From positions 248,001-312,000 of the forward strand of contig CAWEBF010000017.1 of NCBI GenBank assembly GCA_963807235.1: a stretch of 64,000 nt of DNA. The letters are read 5' to 3'. The notes under the pieces are model-generated. The model did no database searches and was not told the origin of the DNA. It saw only the letters and a program-made list of their open reading frames with translations. Both the position numbers and the translations under genes were made by a program. Below are positions 19,889-28,272 of the stretch, piece by piece; within the stretch, counting starts at the first letter, position 1; each line of letters begins with the position of its first letter. This DNA comes from CAWEBF01 sp963807235. Lineage in GTDB: Bacteria; Acidobacteriota; Vicinamibacteria; Vicinamibacterales; UBA2999.

Positions 19889-20515
19889 ATGCACGTCCTA
19901 CCATCACGGTCGAACGCCCGTCTCGCCTTTGCTGCGCTGGCCGTCGCGCTCATCGCCGCCTGCACGTCCGGCCCGTCGGCGCCGGACGAAGGCGCCTACT
20001 TGAGCGAACTGGCCGAGCACCGCGCGGCGATCGACCAGGCGTTTCGCGAGCAGGAGGATCCCATCCCCGCCGACAAGCGCGACACGCTCCTGCCGCTGCA
20101 GTATTTCGAGGTGGATCCCAGCTACGCCGTGCCGGCCACGCTGAAGCTGGCGGACCAGCGCCCGGTGTTCGAGATGCCCACGTCCACGGGCAAGCTCCGC
20201 CGGATGCAGCGCGTGGGCGTGCTGGAATTCATCCTCCAGGGACAGCCGATGACGCTCGGCGCCTTCGTGGAGGAGGGCCAGGAGATCGTCAACCTGTTCG
20301 TCCCGTTCGCGGATCTGACCACGGGCCAGGAAACCTACCCGGCGGGCCGGTATCTGGAGCTGCACCCGACGTCCACCGGCTTCTACACCGTGGATTTCAA
20401 CAAGGCCTTCAACCCCTACTGCGCCTACAACCAGACCTACGACTGCCCGTTCCCTCCACCTTCGAACCGGCTGAAGCTGGCGATCCGGGCCGGCGAGAAG
20501 GCGCCCCCTGTGTGA
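19889..20515 (+). CDS. DUF1684 lipoprotein
   Basis: About 208 residues with a type II signal peptide ending in the lipobox LIAAC, so the mature protein is a lipidated envelope protein. The body matches DUF1684: FEVDPSYAVPATL, a PTSTGKLRRM segment, AGRYLEL and the C-terminal signature FNPYCAYNQTYDCPFPP. DUF1684 has no assigned activity. I prefer the ATG at 19889 because GAAGGTG lies at good distance; a GTG at 19874 overlaps the previous stop and is an alternative. The stop overlaps the GTG of the HAD gene. Confidence 0.8.
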   Translation: MHVLPSRSNARLAFAALAVALIAACTSGPSAPDEGAYLSELAEHRAAIDQAFREQEDPIPADKRDTLLPLQYFEVDPSYAVPATLKLADQRPVFEMPTSTGKLRRMQRVGVLEFILQGQPMTLGAFVEEGQEIVNLFVPFADLTTGQETYPAGRYLELHPTSTGFYTVDFNKAFNPYCAYNQTYDCPFPPPSNRLKLAIRAGEKAPPV

Positions 20516-21201
20516 CCGGAGCCCTTCAGGCGATCATCTTCGACTTCGACGGGGTGATCGCCAACAGCGAGCCGCTGCACTTCACGGCGTTCAAACGGGC
20601 ACTCGACGAAGACGGCATCGATCTCTCCGCCGCCGACTACTACGCGCATTATCTCGGCTACGACGACGTGGGCGTCTTCCAGGCGCTCGGCCGGGATCGC
20701 GGCCTCCCGATGGCCGAAGCGCGCGTGGCGGAGCTGGTGGCGCGCAAGGGCGATCAGCTGCAGCAGCTGCTTGCGGCCGGCGCGGTGCTCTTCCCCGGCG
20801 CGGCCGACTTCATCCGGCAGGCGGCCGGGGCCGTGCCGGTGGCGATCGCGTCGGGCGCGCTGCGCCATGAAATCGAGGAGGTGCTCGAGGGCACCGGCCT
20901 GCGTCCGCTCTTCCGCACGATCGTGGCCTCGGGCGACACGCCCGACAGCAAGCCGTCGCCGGCGCCATATCTGCGGGCATTCGAGCAACTGCGCGCAGAA
21001 ACGGGCGCAGCGCTCGACCCCCGGCGGTCCGTGGCTATCGAAGACTCGCGATGGGGTATCGAATCGGCACGGGGAGCCGGGTTACGCTGTGTGGGAGTGA
21101 CAAACAGCTATCCGGCGCACGCGCTCCAGGGAGCTGAGCTGATCGTCGGCGGACTGGGCAGTCTGACGCTTGCAGCGTTGGACGAGCTGTGCGCATCCTA
21201 G
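20512..21201 (+). CDS. HAD-superfamily hydrolase (beta-phosphoglucomutase-like)
   Basis: 229 residues from a GTG overlapping the previous stop. HAD motif I is DFDGVIANSE (nucleophile and general acid Asp), motif II ASGA, motif III lysine in SKPSPAPYL and motif IV AIEDSRWGIESA. The helical cap between motifs I and II is of the small C1 type found in phosphatases and beta-phosphoglucomutases. A sugar-phosphate or nucleotide phosphatase is likely; substrate not determinable. It lies six bases before the SirB1-like gene. Confidence 0.85.
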   Translation: MTGALQAIIFDFDGVIANSEPLHFTAFKRALDEDGIDLSAADYYAHYLGYDDVGVFQALGRDRGLPMAEARVAELVARKGDQLQQLLAAGAVLFPGAADFIRQAAGAVPVAIASGALRHEIEEVLEGTGLRPLFRTIVASGDTPDSKPSPAPYLRAFEQLRAETGAALDPRRSVAIEDSRWGIESARGAGLRCVGVTNSYPAHALQGAELIVGGLGSLTLAALDELCAS

Positions 21202-21207
21202 GTAGAG

Positions 21208-22089
21208 ATGATTCCGAAGGACCTGAGCGACGCGCTGATCGAGGCCACCACGGGGCCGGGGTCGGGGCTCGCGCAGGCGGCTCTGCTGATCGCGCGCATC
21301 GAGTACCCGCACCTCGATCCCGAGCCGTATCTCGAGAAGCTGGACGCCATGGGCGACGGCGCGCGCCGGGCCATGGAGCGGCGCGCGGCCTGCAGCGACG
21401 ACAAGTCGCCCGCCTCGTGCGTCCAGGCGCTCAACGAATACCTGTTCGACGAGCAGGGGTTCGAGGGCAACCGCCAGCGCTACGAGGACCCGCGCAACAG
21501 CTGCCTGAACGAGGTGCTGGAACGGCGCACGGGCATCCCCATCACGCTGTCGGTCGTCTACATGGAGGTGGCGCGGCGGGCCGGGCTCCGCATCGAAGGT
21601 GTGAACTTCCCCGGCCACTTCCTGGTGCGCTGCAAGGGTGCGGCGGAAAAAGCCACCCCGGGCCTGATCATCGATCCCTTCCACCGGGGCGCCGTACTCA
21701 CCGAGCACGACTGCCGCGTGCTGCTGCAGCGCCACGTCGGGCCCGAAGTGGCCTTCAGCCGGTCGCTGCTGTCGTCGGCCACGCGGGCACAGGTGATCGC
21801 GCGAATGCTGCTGAATTTGAAGCGGCTCTACGTGCACATGCGGTCGTTCCCCCAGGCCAGGGACGTCACCGACTTGATCCTGGCGATCACCCCGTCGGCG
21901 CTGACCGAGCTACGCGACCGCGGGCTGCTGGCGTATCACCTGAACGACGTCACGTCGGCGCTGCGGGACCTGCAGACCTACCTGAAACTGGCGCGCATGA
22001 GCCAGATGGACGATGACGCCAAGGACGAGCACGAGCAGATCTGGGAGCATGTGAAAGCGCTGCGAAGCCGGGTCGCGGCGCTGAACTAG
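21208..22089 (+). CDS. SirB1 family protein (transglutaminase-like, TPR)
   Basis: 293 residues matching the SirB1/transglutaminase-like family: NEYLFDEQGFEGN, the RRTGIPITLSVVY stretch and VNFPGHFLVR with its conserved histidine, followed by a C-terminal TPR-like helical region (ARMLLNLKRLYVHM to LRDLQTYLKLAR). The position of the transglutaminase cysteine is taken by NSCLNEVLERR. Members are conserved near prmC/hemA or act as uncharacterised regulators; biochemical function is not established. Last gene of the acyl-CoA dehydrogenase-led operon. Confidence 0.8.
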   Translation: MIPKDLSDALIEATTGPGSGLAQAALLIARIEYPHLDPEPYLEKLDAMGDGARRAMERRAACSDDKSPASCVQALNEYLFDEQGFEGNRQRYEDPRNSCLNEVLERRTGIPITLSVVYMEVARRAGLRIEGVNFPGHFLVRCKGAAEKATPGLIIDPFHRGAVLTEHDCRVLLQRHVGPEVAFSRSLLSSATRAQVIARMLLNLKRLYVHMRSFPQARDVTDLILAITPSALTELRDRGLLAYHLNDVTSALRDLQTYLKLARMSQMDDDAKDEHEQIWEHVKALRSRVAALN

Positions 22090-22129
22090 CCCTGCGCCGC
22101 GGCTCCGGCCCCGGCTCCAGGATCGGAGT

Positions 22130-23255
22130 TCAGTTCTCTGACGGCCGCTCCACGCGGTCGATGACAATCGCTTCAACCGGAGCGGTGACGGATTCCAGCC
22201 GCAGCCCGAGTTGTTCCTGAATCGCGGTGAACAGTCCCGGCGGTCCGGTCCCATCCGCAGGCGGCGGAGGCACCTGCACGCCCATGCTGCGGAACTGCGA
22301 GTCGTCCGGCGTCCAGTTCAGCGTGAAGTCGAAGCGGCCCTGCAGCCCGGTGCGATCGACGACCGGCCGATCGAGCACGGCGGTCTGCATCACCCCGGCG
22401 AAATCGGCCATCGTCGCGTTCACGGCCGGCAGCATGCCGAGCCCCTTGAAGAGCAGCCCTGGCAGACCGTTCGGGTTCGTCTCGTTCTTCGTCAGCTTCG
22501 GACCGTTCTTCCCGACCGTGAGAGCGTAGGCCGGAAGGTCCCGTCTCTCGCGGTGGATGGTGAGCTTGAACCGATCCTCCAGGAGCGAACGAATCATGGC
22601 GCGCAACTGAGCGATGTTGGGCACACCCTCCGCCAGCGGACGTCCGGTGATGTCGTACTTGTCGGACTCCATCCACGACGGTCCGCCGACAACCTGGCGC
22701 GTGTGCACCTCATAGGCCTGAGTGATCAAATCCGCAAGCGAGGTGTTGATCGTCAGGACTTCGCGACCGTGTACGGTAAACAGTCTGCCTGGCGTACCGG
22801 GCCTGCTCGGCTTGATGGTCGCCACATCGAAGGTGGTCGGCGCGTCCGCAGCCATCGACCGCGGCGGCGACGGGATCGCGAACGCCGTCTCCTTCGCAGC
22901 GCGCACCAGAGTGAAGGGCGTCGTGCCCGGGCCCTGCGCAAAGGTGCCGACGATGGAGTTGCCATCGGGGCTCACCTTGCCTTCGAACGTGATCCCGGCC
23001 GCCGCCACACCGATCCTGACCGCGCCTCCCTGGACGATCGTGGTAGCGGTAATTCCGACCGGACTCTGGTCGATGCTGTAAAACGTCGCCGTATACCCGC
23101 CCCCGGCTGCGTTGGCCGTGAGGACGACGACGAGCCGCAGCCCCTGCCCAACCGCCAGCGTGCCTTGCCACTGGCCGGCGAGATTCTGACCTTGCGCCGC
23201 AATCCCCGTCGACAGCGCGAGCAGGGCGATGATGATCCAGCGTGTGAGACGTCAT
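22130..23255 (-). CDS. TIGR03435 family exported protein, frameshifted at its 5' end
   Basis: About 374 residues. The C-terminal two thirds match the TIGR03435 family, expanded in soil Acidobacteria: FDVATIKPSRPG, LADLITQAYEV, VVGGPSW, YDITGRP, LLEDRFKLTIHRE and the closing DRVERPSEN. The upstream part of the same frame encodes a hydrophobic export segment (WIIIALLALSTGIAAQ) but has no start codon before an in-frame TGA. The ATG at 23255 (MTSHT) is one base out of phase, so an indel around 23241 most likely separates the start from the body. Function of the family is unknown; beta-rich extracytoplasmic location is inferred. Confidence 0.75.
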
Positions 23256-23257
23256 TC

Positions 23258-23290
23258 GGGCTCCGGGCTTCAGGCTTCCGGGCTCCAGGC
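23258..23290. repeat. Heptanucleotide array (GGCTYCN type), imperfect
   Basis: Four to five units of about 7 bp (ggctccg, ggcttca, ggcttcc and so on) immediately upstream of the TIGR03435 start. Same unit family as the arrays at 28240, 30754, 37160 and 58781. Confidence 0.6.
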
Positions 23291-23296
23291 GGGAAT

Positions 23297-23326
23297 GTGG
23301 TTGGTAGTTTCGCAACTACCAACCAC
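23297..23326 (-). terminator. 13-bp perfect hairpin between pal and the TIGR03435 gene
   Basis: GTGGTTGGTAGTT (23297-23309), four-base loop TCGC, then the exact complement at 23314-23326. It begins about 17 bases after the pal stop codon and grows out of a 7-bp-period array. No U-tract follows, so it may act as a terminator or as mRNA 3'-end protection. Confidence 0.55.
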
Positions 23327-23347
23327 GAACTACGAACCACGAACTAC
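23323..23347. repeat. Heptanucleotide array (YACGAAC type) overlapping the pal stop codon
   Basis: Three exact units (cacgaac, tacgaac, cacgaac) plus partials; the TAG stop of pal (23344-23346) is part of the array. Same unit as the array at 42430. Confidence 0.7.
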
Positions 23348-23922
23348 TTCGCGGTGAATATGAAACTACCGCGTCGGTTCCGTGCCCAGCAGCCTTCGGT
23401 CTCGTCCGAGCACGTCGGCGATTCCTCGCCCTTGCTGACCACGACCATGCGGTCGCCGTTCACGCCCAGGCTGACCAGATAGTCGCGCACGGCGTTGGCG
23501 CGGCGCTGACCGAGCGCCAGGTTGTACTCGTTGGTGCCGCGCGAATCGGCGTGGCCCTCGACCGAGATGCGCGTCGTCAACCAGCGCCGCAGGAAGTCGG
23601 CGTTCTTCTGGAGGATGGCGCGCTGATCCTCGCGGACCGTGGCCGCGTCGTAATCGAACAGCACGTCGCCGAGCGGCCTGCGCGCGTTCAGCTGATCCAG
23701 CGTCTCACGCGCGAACAGCTCCTCCTCGGTCAACGGTGCGGGCGGAGGCGGAGCCGGTTTCGCGGTCGGAGCGGGAGGCGGTGGCGGTGGTGGCGGTGCC
23801 GGAGCTGCCGGTGGATCGGGAGGAGGTGGTGGTGGAGGCGGCGGGATCTTCTTGCCGCACGCCACAACGAACACGACCAGCAAAAGTATCGTGGTCACCC
23901 ACGCATAACGGCGAGCACTCAT
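23344..23922 (-). CDS. pal: OmpA-family peptidoglycan-associated lipoprotein (Pal-like)
   Basis: 192 residues from an ATG with GGAGG upstream; longer in-frame starts lack a binding site. Type II signal peptide with lipobox VVAC, then a proline-rich spacer of about 50 residues, then an OmpA-like domain: VLFDYDAATVRED, SVEGHADSRGTNEYNLALG and RRANAVRDYL, which contain the Asp/Arg pair that binds diaminopimelate in peptidoglycan. The protein should anchor the outer membrane to the wall. tolB and other tol genes are not adjacent, so this is a solitary pal. Its stop lies inside a heptamer array. Confidence 0.85.
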   Translation of the reverse strand: MSARRYAWVTTILLLVVFVVACGKKIPPPPPPPPPDPPAAPAPPPPPPPPAPTAKPAPPPPAPLTEEELFARETLDQLNARRPLGDVLFDYDAATVREDQRAILQKNADFLRRWLTTRISVEGHADSRGTNEYNLALGQRRANAVRDYLVSLGVNGDRMVVVSKGEESPTCSDETEGCWARNRRGSFIFTAK

Positions 23923-24018
23923 CAGGCCTCCACGGTGAGCGTGCGTTGGGGCAAAGGTTCGACCGAGCTTAGCCCCCGAGATCCCACCTGTCAATCTGCG
24001 AAATACCAAAAACTACGT

Positions 24019-26297
24019 TCAATCCCCTTCGAGCGTCGCACCGAAGATGCGAAGACCAAGTCGGCGAGTATCCGATGTGCCCTCGGCCGGTCCCGGAAGG
24101 TACACGCGATCGAGCGATACGGTCACGGCGCCTCCGCTGCTCGGCACGGTGCCTCGCGGGATCGGAATGCGCCACTCGAAGTCTGCGTCGGGTTTGTACT
24201 CACCCAGGGTGATCGCACCCGCAGACACCCGTACTATCGGTGGTTCGTCGAGTACTTCAGGGGCGACTCGCCTCGCAGGACCAGCGTGGTGCCGGCGCCC
24301 GCCACGACGAAGAGATCGGATCGGTCGCTCGTCCACCGCCACCGGAGACCGGTGGCCGGGTCGTATTCGTCCTCATACCAGCCCGGGCCGAACGCCAGCA
24401 TCGAACCCGATTCCCGGTGGGCATCGAACTGGCGGATCGCCAGCTCCCCCGCGGCGCCGCCGGACACGTTTCGGGCGGTGATCCGCAGCGTGGCATAGGC
24501 GCCGTCGCCGGGCGGGATGCCGCCGGCCAGGCGCGTCACATGGAGAAAACCGGGTCCGGCCGAGGCATGGTCGTGGGTCCAGGTATCCACGACCGAACCG
24601 TTCAGCTCGAGCATAAGCAAGGTGCCAGGATCGGTCGGGGCCCCCAGGTAGTAGCCGCCCACCAGGACCAGCAAGGGCCCAGGCTGCCGGCGCACCAGGG
24701 CCTCGATGGGCCCCCTGCTCAGGCCCGAACCCTCCGCCCGCACCCGGCCCCCTGCCTCCGGCGTCAGGGACCAGCCTTCGCCCACCACCCACTCAGGGGG
24801 CGTCAGGCGGTACCACTCGGCCCCAATCGGGCGGGCGCCACCGAACTCGGGCCTCGCCGCCACCTCCCAGGAATACTCCTTGTCCTTGCGGAGGGCGCGC
24901 CGGTCGAACAGCTCCAGATTGGTCCGCCGCGGGTCCGCGAGAAACCAGACCGGCGCCGTTCCGCCGCGACGGAAGTAATCAAGGACGCCGATCCACTCCT
25001 TGTTGCGGACCGGCGCCACGACGGGCAGGTGCCGCGGCGCGGCGGCTTGCAGGGAGCGGTAGAGCGCGTAGTGCGAGAACACGCCCCCCGGCGGCGCTCC
25101 CTCGGCCTCCCGGCTCATGTCACCGATCGCTCGAAAGGCCGGGTGGCGCTGCCCGCGCATAGGTCCTGGAGGTGGACACGGCATCGACCAGGCAGACCGC
25201 CACGATCACGAACGCGAACACCGAGCCCACGCGGGCCATCTCCACGAGCGCCCTGGACGCCAGCCACGCCACGGGGGGAATCAGCGGCAAGGCGTAGCGC
25301 ACGTGCGAGGTTTCCTGCAGCAGCAGATGGAAGAGCGCGTACGGCCCGAACGTCACGAACAGGAGCGCCAGCGCGCGCCGCGCTGCCGCGGGCTTCGACC
25401 GCCAGACCCACAAGAGCCAGCAAGCCCATGACGCCGGCAACGGCGTTCGAGGACCACGGGCGCGCGAAGCTGTCGGCCAGCACGATGGCGATGCGGCGCG
25501 GCGTCGGGTTCGCCCACAGCATGTCCACCCACGCGAAGTCTTCACCGGCCTGGGAGCCGAGCGCCGCGAGATACCCGGTCACGCCTCCCGAGAGCCATAG
25601 CAACGGCACCACCCACAGCAGGCACCCAACGGCCAGCGCCGCACCGGCCTGAAGTATCGCGCGCGGCGATTCCCGGCGCGTCCACATCAGGAAGCCGAGC
25701 GCCGGCACGGTCGAGGAGCGCCGTCTGCACACGCACGCCGGCTGCAAGGCCCGCCACGAGCGCGCCCGCGAGGAGCGATGCGCGCGTGTCCGCTCCCAGC
25801 ATCAACGCGAGCGACACGAGCGCCAGCGACAGCCCGGGCAGGTCGCTCATGGGCCTCACGCCGGAGATCCAGAACAGCGGCGCGGCGACGGTGAGCGCGG
25901 TGGCCCACCACCACAGGTGTCTGGCCGGGGCCACGCTCAGACGGTCGAGTGCGGAGAAGATGACGCCGAGAGACACCACGGCCACCGCACCCGCAAGGGC
26001 CGACAGGCCTGCCAGGGCCAGCGCCTCCGCGGTCGACGGCTGCACATTCGGCAGGATCAGGCGCACGAGCCCCAGGGCCACGTGCCCCAGGCCGATGTAG
26101 ACGGGATACCCGGGCGGGTGCGGCTGGTGCTGCGCCACGTCGAAATCGCGCAGGCCCAGCGCGAAGTTGATCGAGTCGATGTCTTCGAGCGACCGCGCCA
26201 GAAACGGCGCGTGTGCCGCGGCGTACACCGCCGCGCCGGCAAGCAGCAGCCTCGGATTGGGGTGTGACTCAGACTGCGCGGAGGCGAATCCCCTCAT
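24019..26297 (-). pseudogene. Polytopic glycosyltransferase-like membrane protein, broken by about four frameshifts
   Basis: A coherent protein of about 755 residues can be assembled only by changing frame near 25735, 25405, 25150 and 24255. The N-terminal segment (ALGLRDFDVAQHQPHPPGYP) and the many hydrophobic helices resemble GT-C or DUF2723-type glycosyltransferases; the C-terminal third is soluble and beta-rich (LMLELNGSVVDTW, LRLGLRIFGATLEGD-like end). Each break keeps homologous-looking sequence on both sides. Four indels in one gene are more than any neighbour, so true decay is possible, but several other genes in the window show single indels, which argues for assembly error. The first codon overlaps the 3' end of larE by 29 bases. 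Confidence 0.6.
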
Positions 26298-27096
26298 TCA
26301 GGCTGCCCATGCGGTACCCCTTGGGATCGATCGTCACGTGGGAGTAGCCGGCCTCGCGCACGGCGCCAACGATCTTCTCCCGCCATTCCGGCTCCTGGGC
26401 GCGCGTCAGCTCGTCCGCGCCAAGCTCCAGTCGCGCCACGTCGTCGTAGTGGCGGACGCGGCACACGCGGAAGCCCAGGCTTCGGATCCCGTCCTCGGCG
26501 CGTTCGATCATGTGCAGCGCCTGCCGGGTGATCTCCGAGTGATACGGCACGCGCGACGACAGGCAGGCCGATGCGGGTTCGTCCCACGTGGACATGCCCA
26601 GGTCCCGGGCCAGCTCGCGAATCTCGAGCTTGGTAAGCCCCACGTCGTCGAGCGGACTGCGCACGCCGTTCTCGCGCGCGGCCTGCCGGCCGGGCCGGTA
26701 GTCGCCGCGGTCGTCGGCGTTGCTGCCGTCGGCTACCACCGCGATGCCGCGGGCCGTCGCCATCCCGGCGAGCGTCGTGTACAGCTCCGTCTTGCAGAAG
26801 TAGCAGCGGTTGACTGGATTGGATCGGTCCTCCGGCCGCTCAAGCTCGGCGGTGGAGATGAACTCGTGCCGCAGCCCGAACTGCCGGGCCACATCGAGTG
26901 CCAGACCTCGATGCCGTGCCGGATAGCTTGGGCTCTCAGCCGTGACGCACAGCGCCCGATCGCCCAACCGGCGTGTGGCGGCCACCGCCACGAGCGCGCT
27001 GTCCACGCCGCCGCTGAACGCCACGATCACGGACCCGTAGCCGCCGAGCACGTCGTCGAGGCGGTGCGCTGCCTCGCGAAGGCTCTCGACTGTCAC
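26269..27096 (-). CDS. larE: LarE-type ATP-dependent sacrificial sulfur transferase
   Basis: 275 residues. LarE adenylates the carboxylates of the nickel-pincer cofactor precursor and inserts sulfur. The PP-loop is SGGVDS (28-33); other landmarks are NPVNRCYFCK, DGSNADDRGDYRPG and SACLSSR. Cysteines C98, C101 and C178 are the three positions that, in some LarE proteins, hold a [4Fe-4S] cluster instead of a single sacrificial cysteine; this subtype call is from memory. GTG start overlaps the stop of the zinc-ribbon gene. No larA, larB or larC gene is in the window, so the client enzyme is elsewhere or the protein thiolates another substrate. Confidence 0.85.
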   Translation of the reverse strand: MTVESLREAAHRLDDVLGGYGSVIVAFSGGVDSALVAVAATRRLGDRALCVTAESPSYPARHRGLALDVARQFGLRHEFISTAELERPEDRSNPVNRCYFCKTELYTTLAGMATARGIAVVADGSNADDRGDYRPGRQAARENGVRSPLDDVGLTKLEIRELARDLGMSTWDEPASACLSSRVPYHSEITRQALHMIERAEDGIRSLGFRVCRVRHYDDVARLELGADELTRAQEPEWREKIVGAVREAGYSHVTIDPKGYRMGSLNEGIRLRAV

Positions 27097-27347
27097 TCGT
27101 CGACGTCCTCTTCCTCGGTTTCCTCGTCTTCGTCGTCGTCGTCCTCGTCGGCGTCTTCCTCTTCGTCCTCGTCCTCGTCTTCGTCCTCGTCGTCATCGTC
27201 GAGGTCGTCGTCCGGGTCCGCAAAGTCCAGGTCGCCCAAACCGTTCAACACGAGCTTTCGCCCGCACTCCGGACAGCTGAGGGTATCGCCCTCCTCGAGT
27301 TCCACTGTGTCCACGTCTTCGTACTCACAATCTGGGCAGGTCGCCAT
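27093..27347 (-). CDS. LysW-like zinc-ribbon protein with poly-acidic tail
   Basis: 84 residues. A four-cysteine zinc ribbon (C4, C7, C25, C28; CPDC and CPEC) is followed by about 45 residues that are almost all Asp and Glu. The ribbon half resembles LysW, the amino-group carrier protein of lysine/arginine synthesis, but the tail ends in VDE, not the EDWGE needed for LysW modification. It is translationally coupled to larE (GTGA overlap), so it is probably an accessory to LarE chemistry or a general acidic carrier. Composition makes homology searches unreliable. Confidence 0.7.
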   Translation of the reverse strand: MATCPDCEYEDVDTVELEEGDTLSCPECGRKLVLNGLGDLDFADPDDDLDDDDEDEDEDEDEEEDADEDDDDEDEETEEEDVDE

Positions 27348-27421
27348 TACGGGCTCCTGAGCTTCGCCTCACACAGGTCCTGGCGCCAAACCGCCTCGAC
27401 CGTTCTGCTCCGAAAGTTCAA

Positions 27422-27451
27422 ATTATAACGAGAACTGCGAAGACCGGGCAA
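27422..27451 (-). promoter_or_regulatory. Sigma70-type promoter for the zinc-ribbon/larE operon
   Basis: On the minus strand: -35 TTGCCC (27451-27446), 18-bp spacer, perfect -10 TATAAT (27427-27422). The predicted transcript leader is about 70 bases before the zinc-ribbon ATG. Confidence 0.5.
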
Positions 27452-27516
27452 CGACATCGGACCAGGCTCGCGGCGTCTAACGCATACTAGCCTTTCGTCC
27501 CGATACAGAGAAGCGG

Positions 27517-28239
27517 ATGACCGCATCGACCATGGTGGCCGCGAAGACAATCGTCGTGGCCGACGACACGGCGTTCGTCCGCGACCGCTTCTCGCGGGCG
27601 CTGGAGGAAGCCGGTCACGAGGCGCTCGGGGCCCGGTCGTGGCCCGAGCTGACCTCGATCGTCCGCACCGTCGGCGACCGGCTCGACCTGGTGGCGCTCG
27701 ACCTTCGTCTGCCCCAGGGAATCGGCACCGGGATGGTGCGTGCCCTGCGCTCCACGGTGCCCGCCACCACGCCCATCGTCGTCTTCAGCGGCACGATCGC
27801 CAACGCGGTCGAGGTTCGGGACCTGACCACGCTGGGCGTGGCGGGCTACCTCAACGAGTACGCGGCGGTGCAGCACATCCTGCCGGCGCTCGCCCCGCAC
27901 CTGTTCCCCGAACACTATCAGCGCCGGCTCAGCCCGCGCGTCAGCCTGGCGATCCCGGTGGCCTACCGGATCGCCAACACCATCGCGTCAGCCGTCACCG
28001 TGAACATCAGCCTGCGCGGCCTGGGCATTCGCACCGCGAGCCCGCTCGGAATCGGCACCACGCTGCGCGTTCGCTTCCGGCTGTCCACGTCGCGCGCCGA
28101 CGTGGAAACGGACGCGCGAGTGGTGTGGGCGGAGCCCGGGCTGGGCATGGGCATCGAGTTCTCGACGCTCGACGACGGTGCGCGCACGGCGATCGAGTCG
28201 TTCGTGCATACGCACTTCTTTACGAACCGCAAAGCGTAG
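27517..28239 (+). CDS. Response regulator receiver protein with PilZ domain
   Basis: 240 residues. N-terminal REC domain: acidic pocket D16/D17, phosphoacceptor D62 in VALDLRLPQ and the switch threonine/serine in VVFSGT. C-terminal PilZ domain: R-x3-R (RLSPR) and NISLRG, matching the (D/N)xSxxG motif, so c-di-GMP binding is expected. The pair links a phosphorelay to c-di-GMP output, as in motility or development regulators. No kinase is adjacent. The TAG stop is directly followed by a heptamer array that fills the gap to the convergent metal ATPase gene. Confidence 0.8.
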   Translation: MTASTMVAAKTIVVADDTAFVRDRFSRALEEAGHEALGARSWPELTSIVRTVGDRLDLVALDLRLPQGIGTGMVRALRSTVPATTPIVVFSGTIANAVEVRDLTTLGVAGYLNEYAAVQHILPALAPHLFPEHYQRRLSPRVSLAIPVAYRIANTIASAVTVNISLRGLGIRTASPLGIGTTLRVRFRLSTSRADVETDARVVWAEPGLGMGIEFSTLDDGARTAIESFVHTHFFTNRKA

Positions 28240-28270
28240 GGCTCCGGGCTCCAGGCTCCGGGCTCCAGGC
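28240..28270. repeat. Heptanucleotide array (GGCTCCR), 4.4 copies
   Basis: Exact alternation of ggctccg and ggctcca, starting at the base after the TAG stop of the REC-PilZ gene and ending two bases before the convergent stop of the ATPase gene. Confidence 0.85.
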
Positions 28271-28272
28271 CT

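Noticed and set aside
22090..22129. Another heptamer array after the SirB1-like gene
   Set aside because: It contains two GGCTCC words, but their spacing is about 12 bp, so the 7-bp period is not met; at most a decayed remnant.
24019..26297. Insertion element disrupting the glycosyltransferase-like gene
   Set aside because: No inverted repeats, transposase or foreign segment; the breaks are single-base phase changes.
26269..27347. LysW-based lysine biosynthesis
   Set aside because: The EDWGE C-terminus required for LysW function is absent and no lysX/lysZ genes are nearby.
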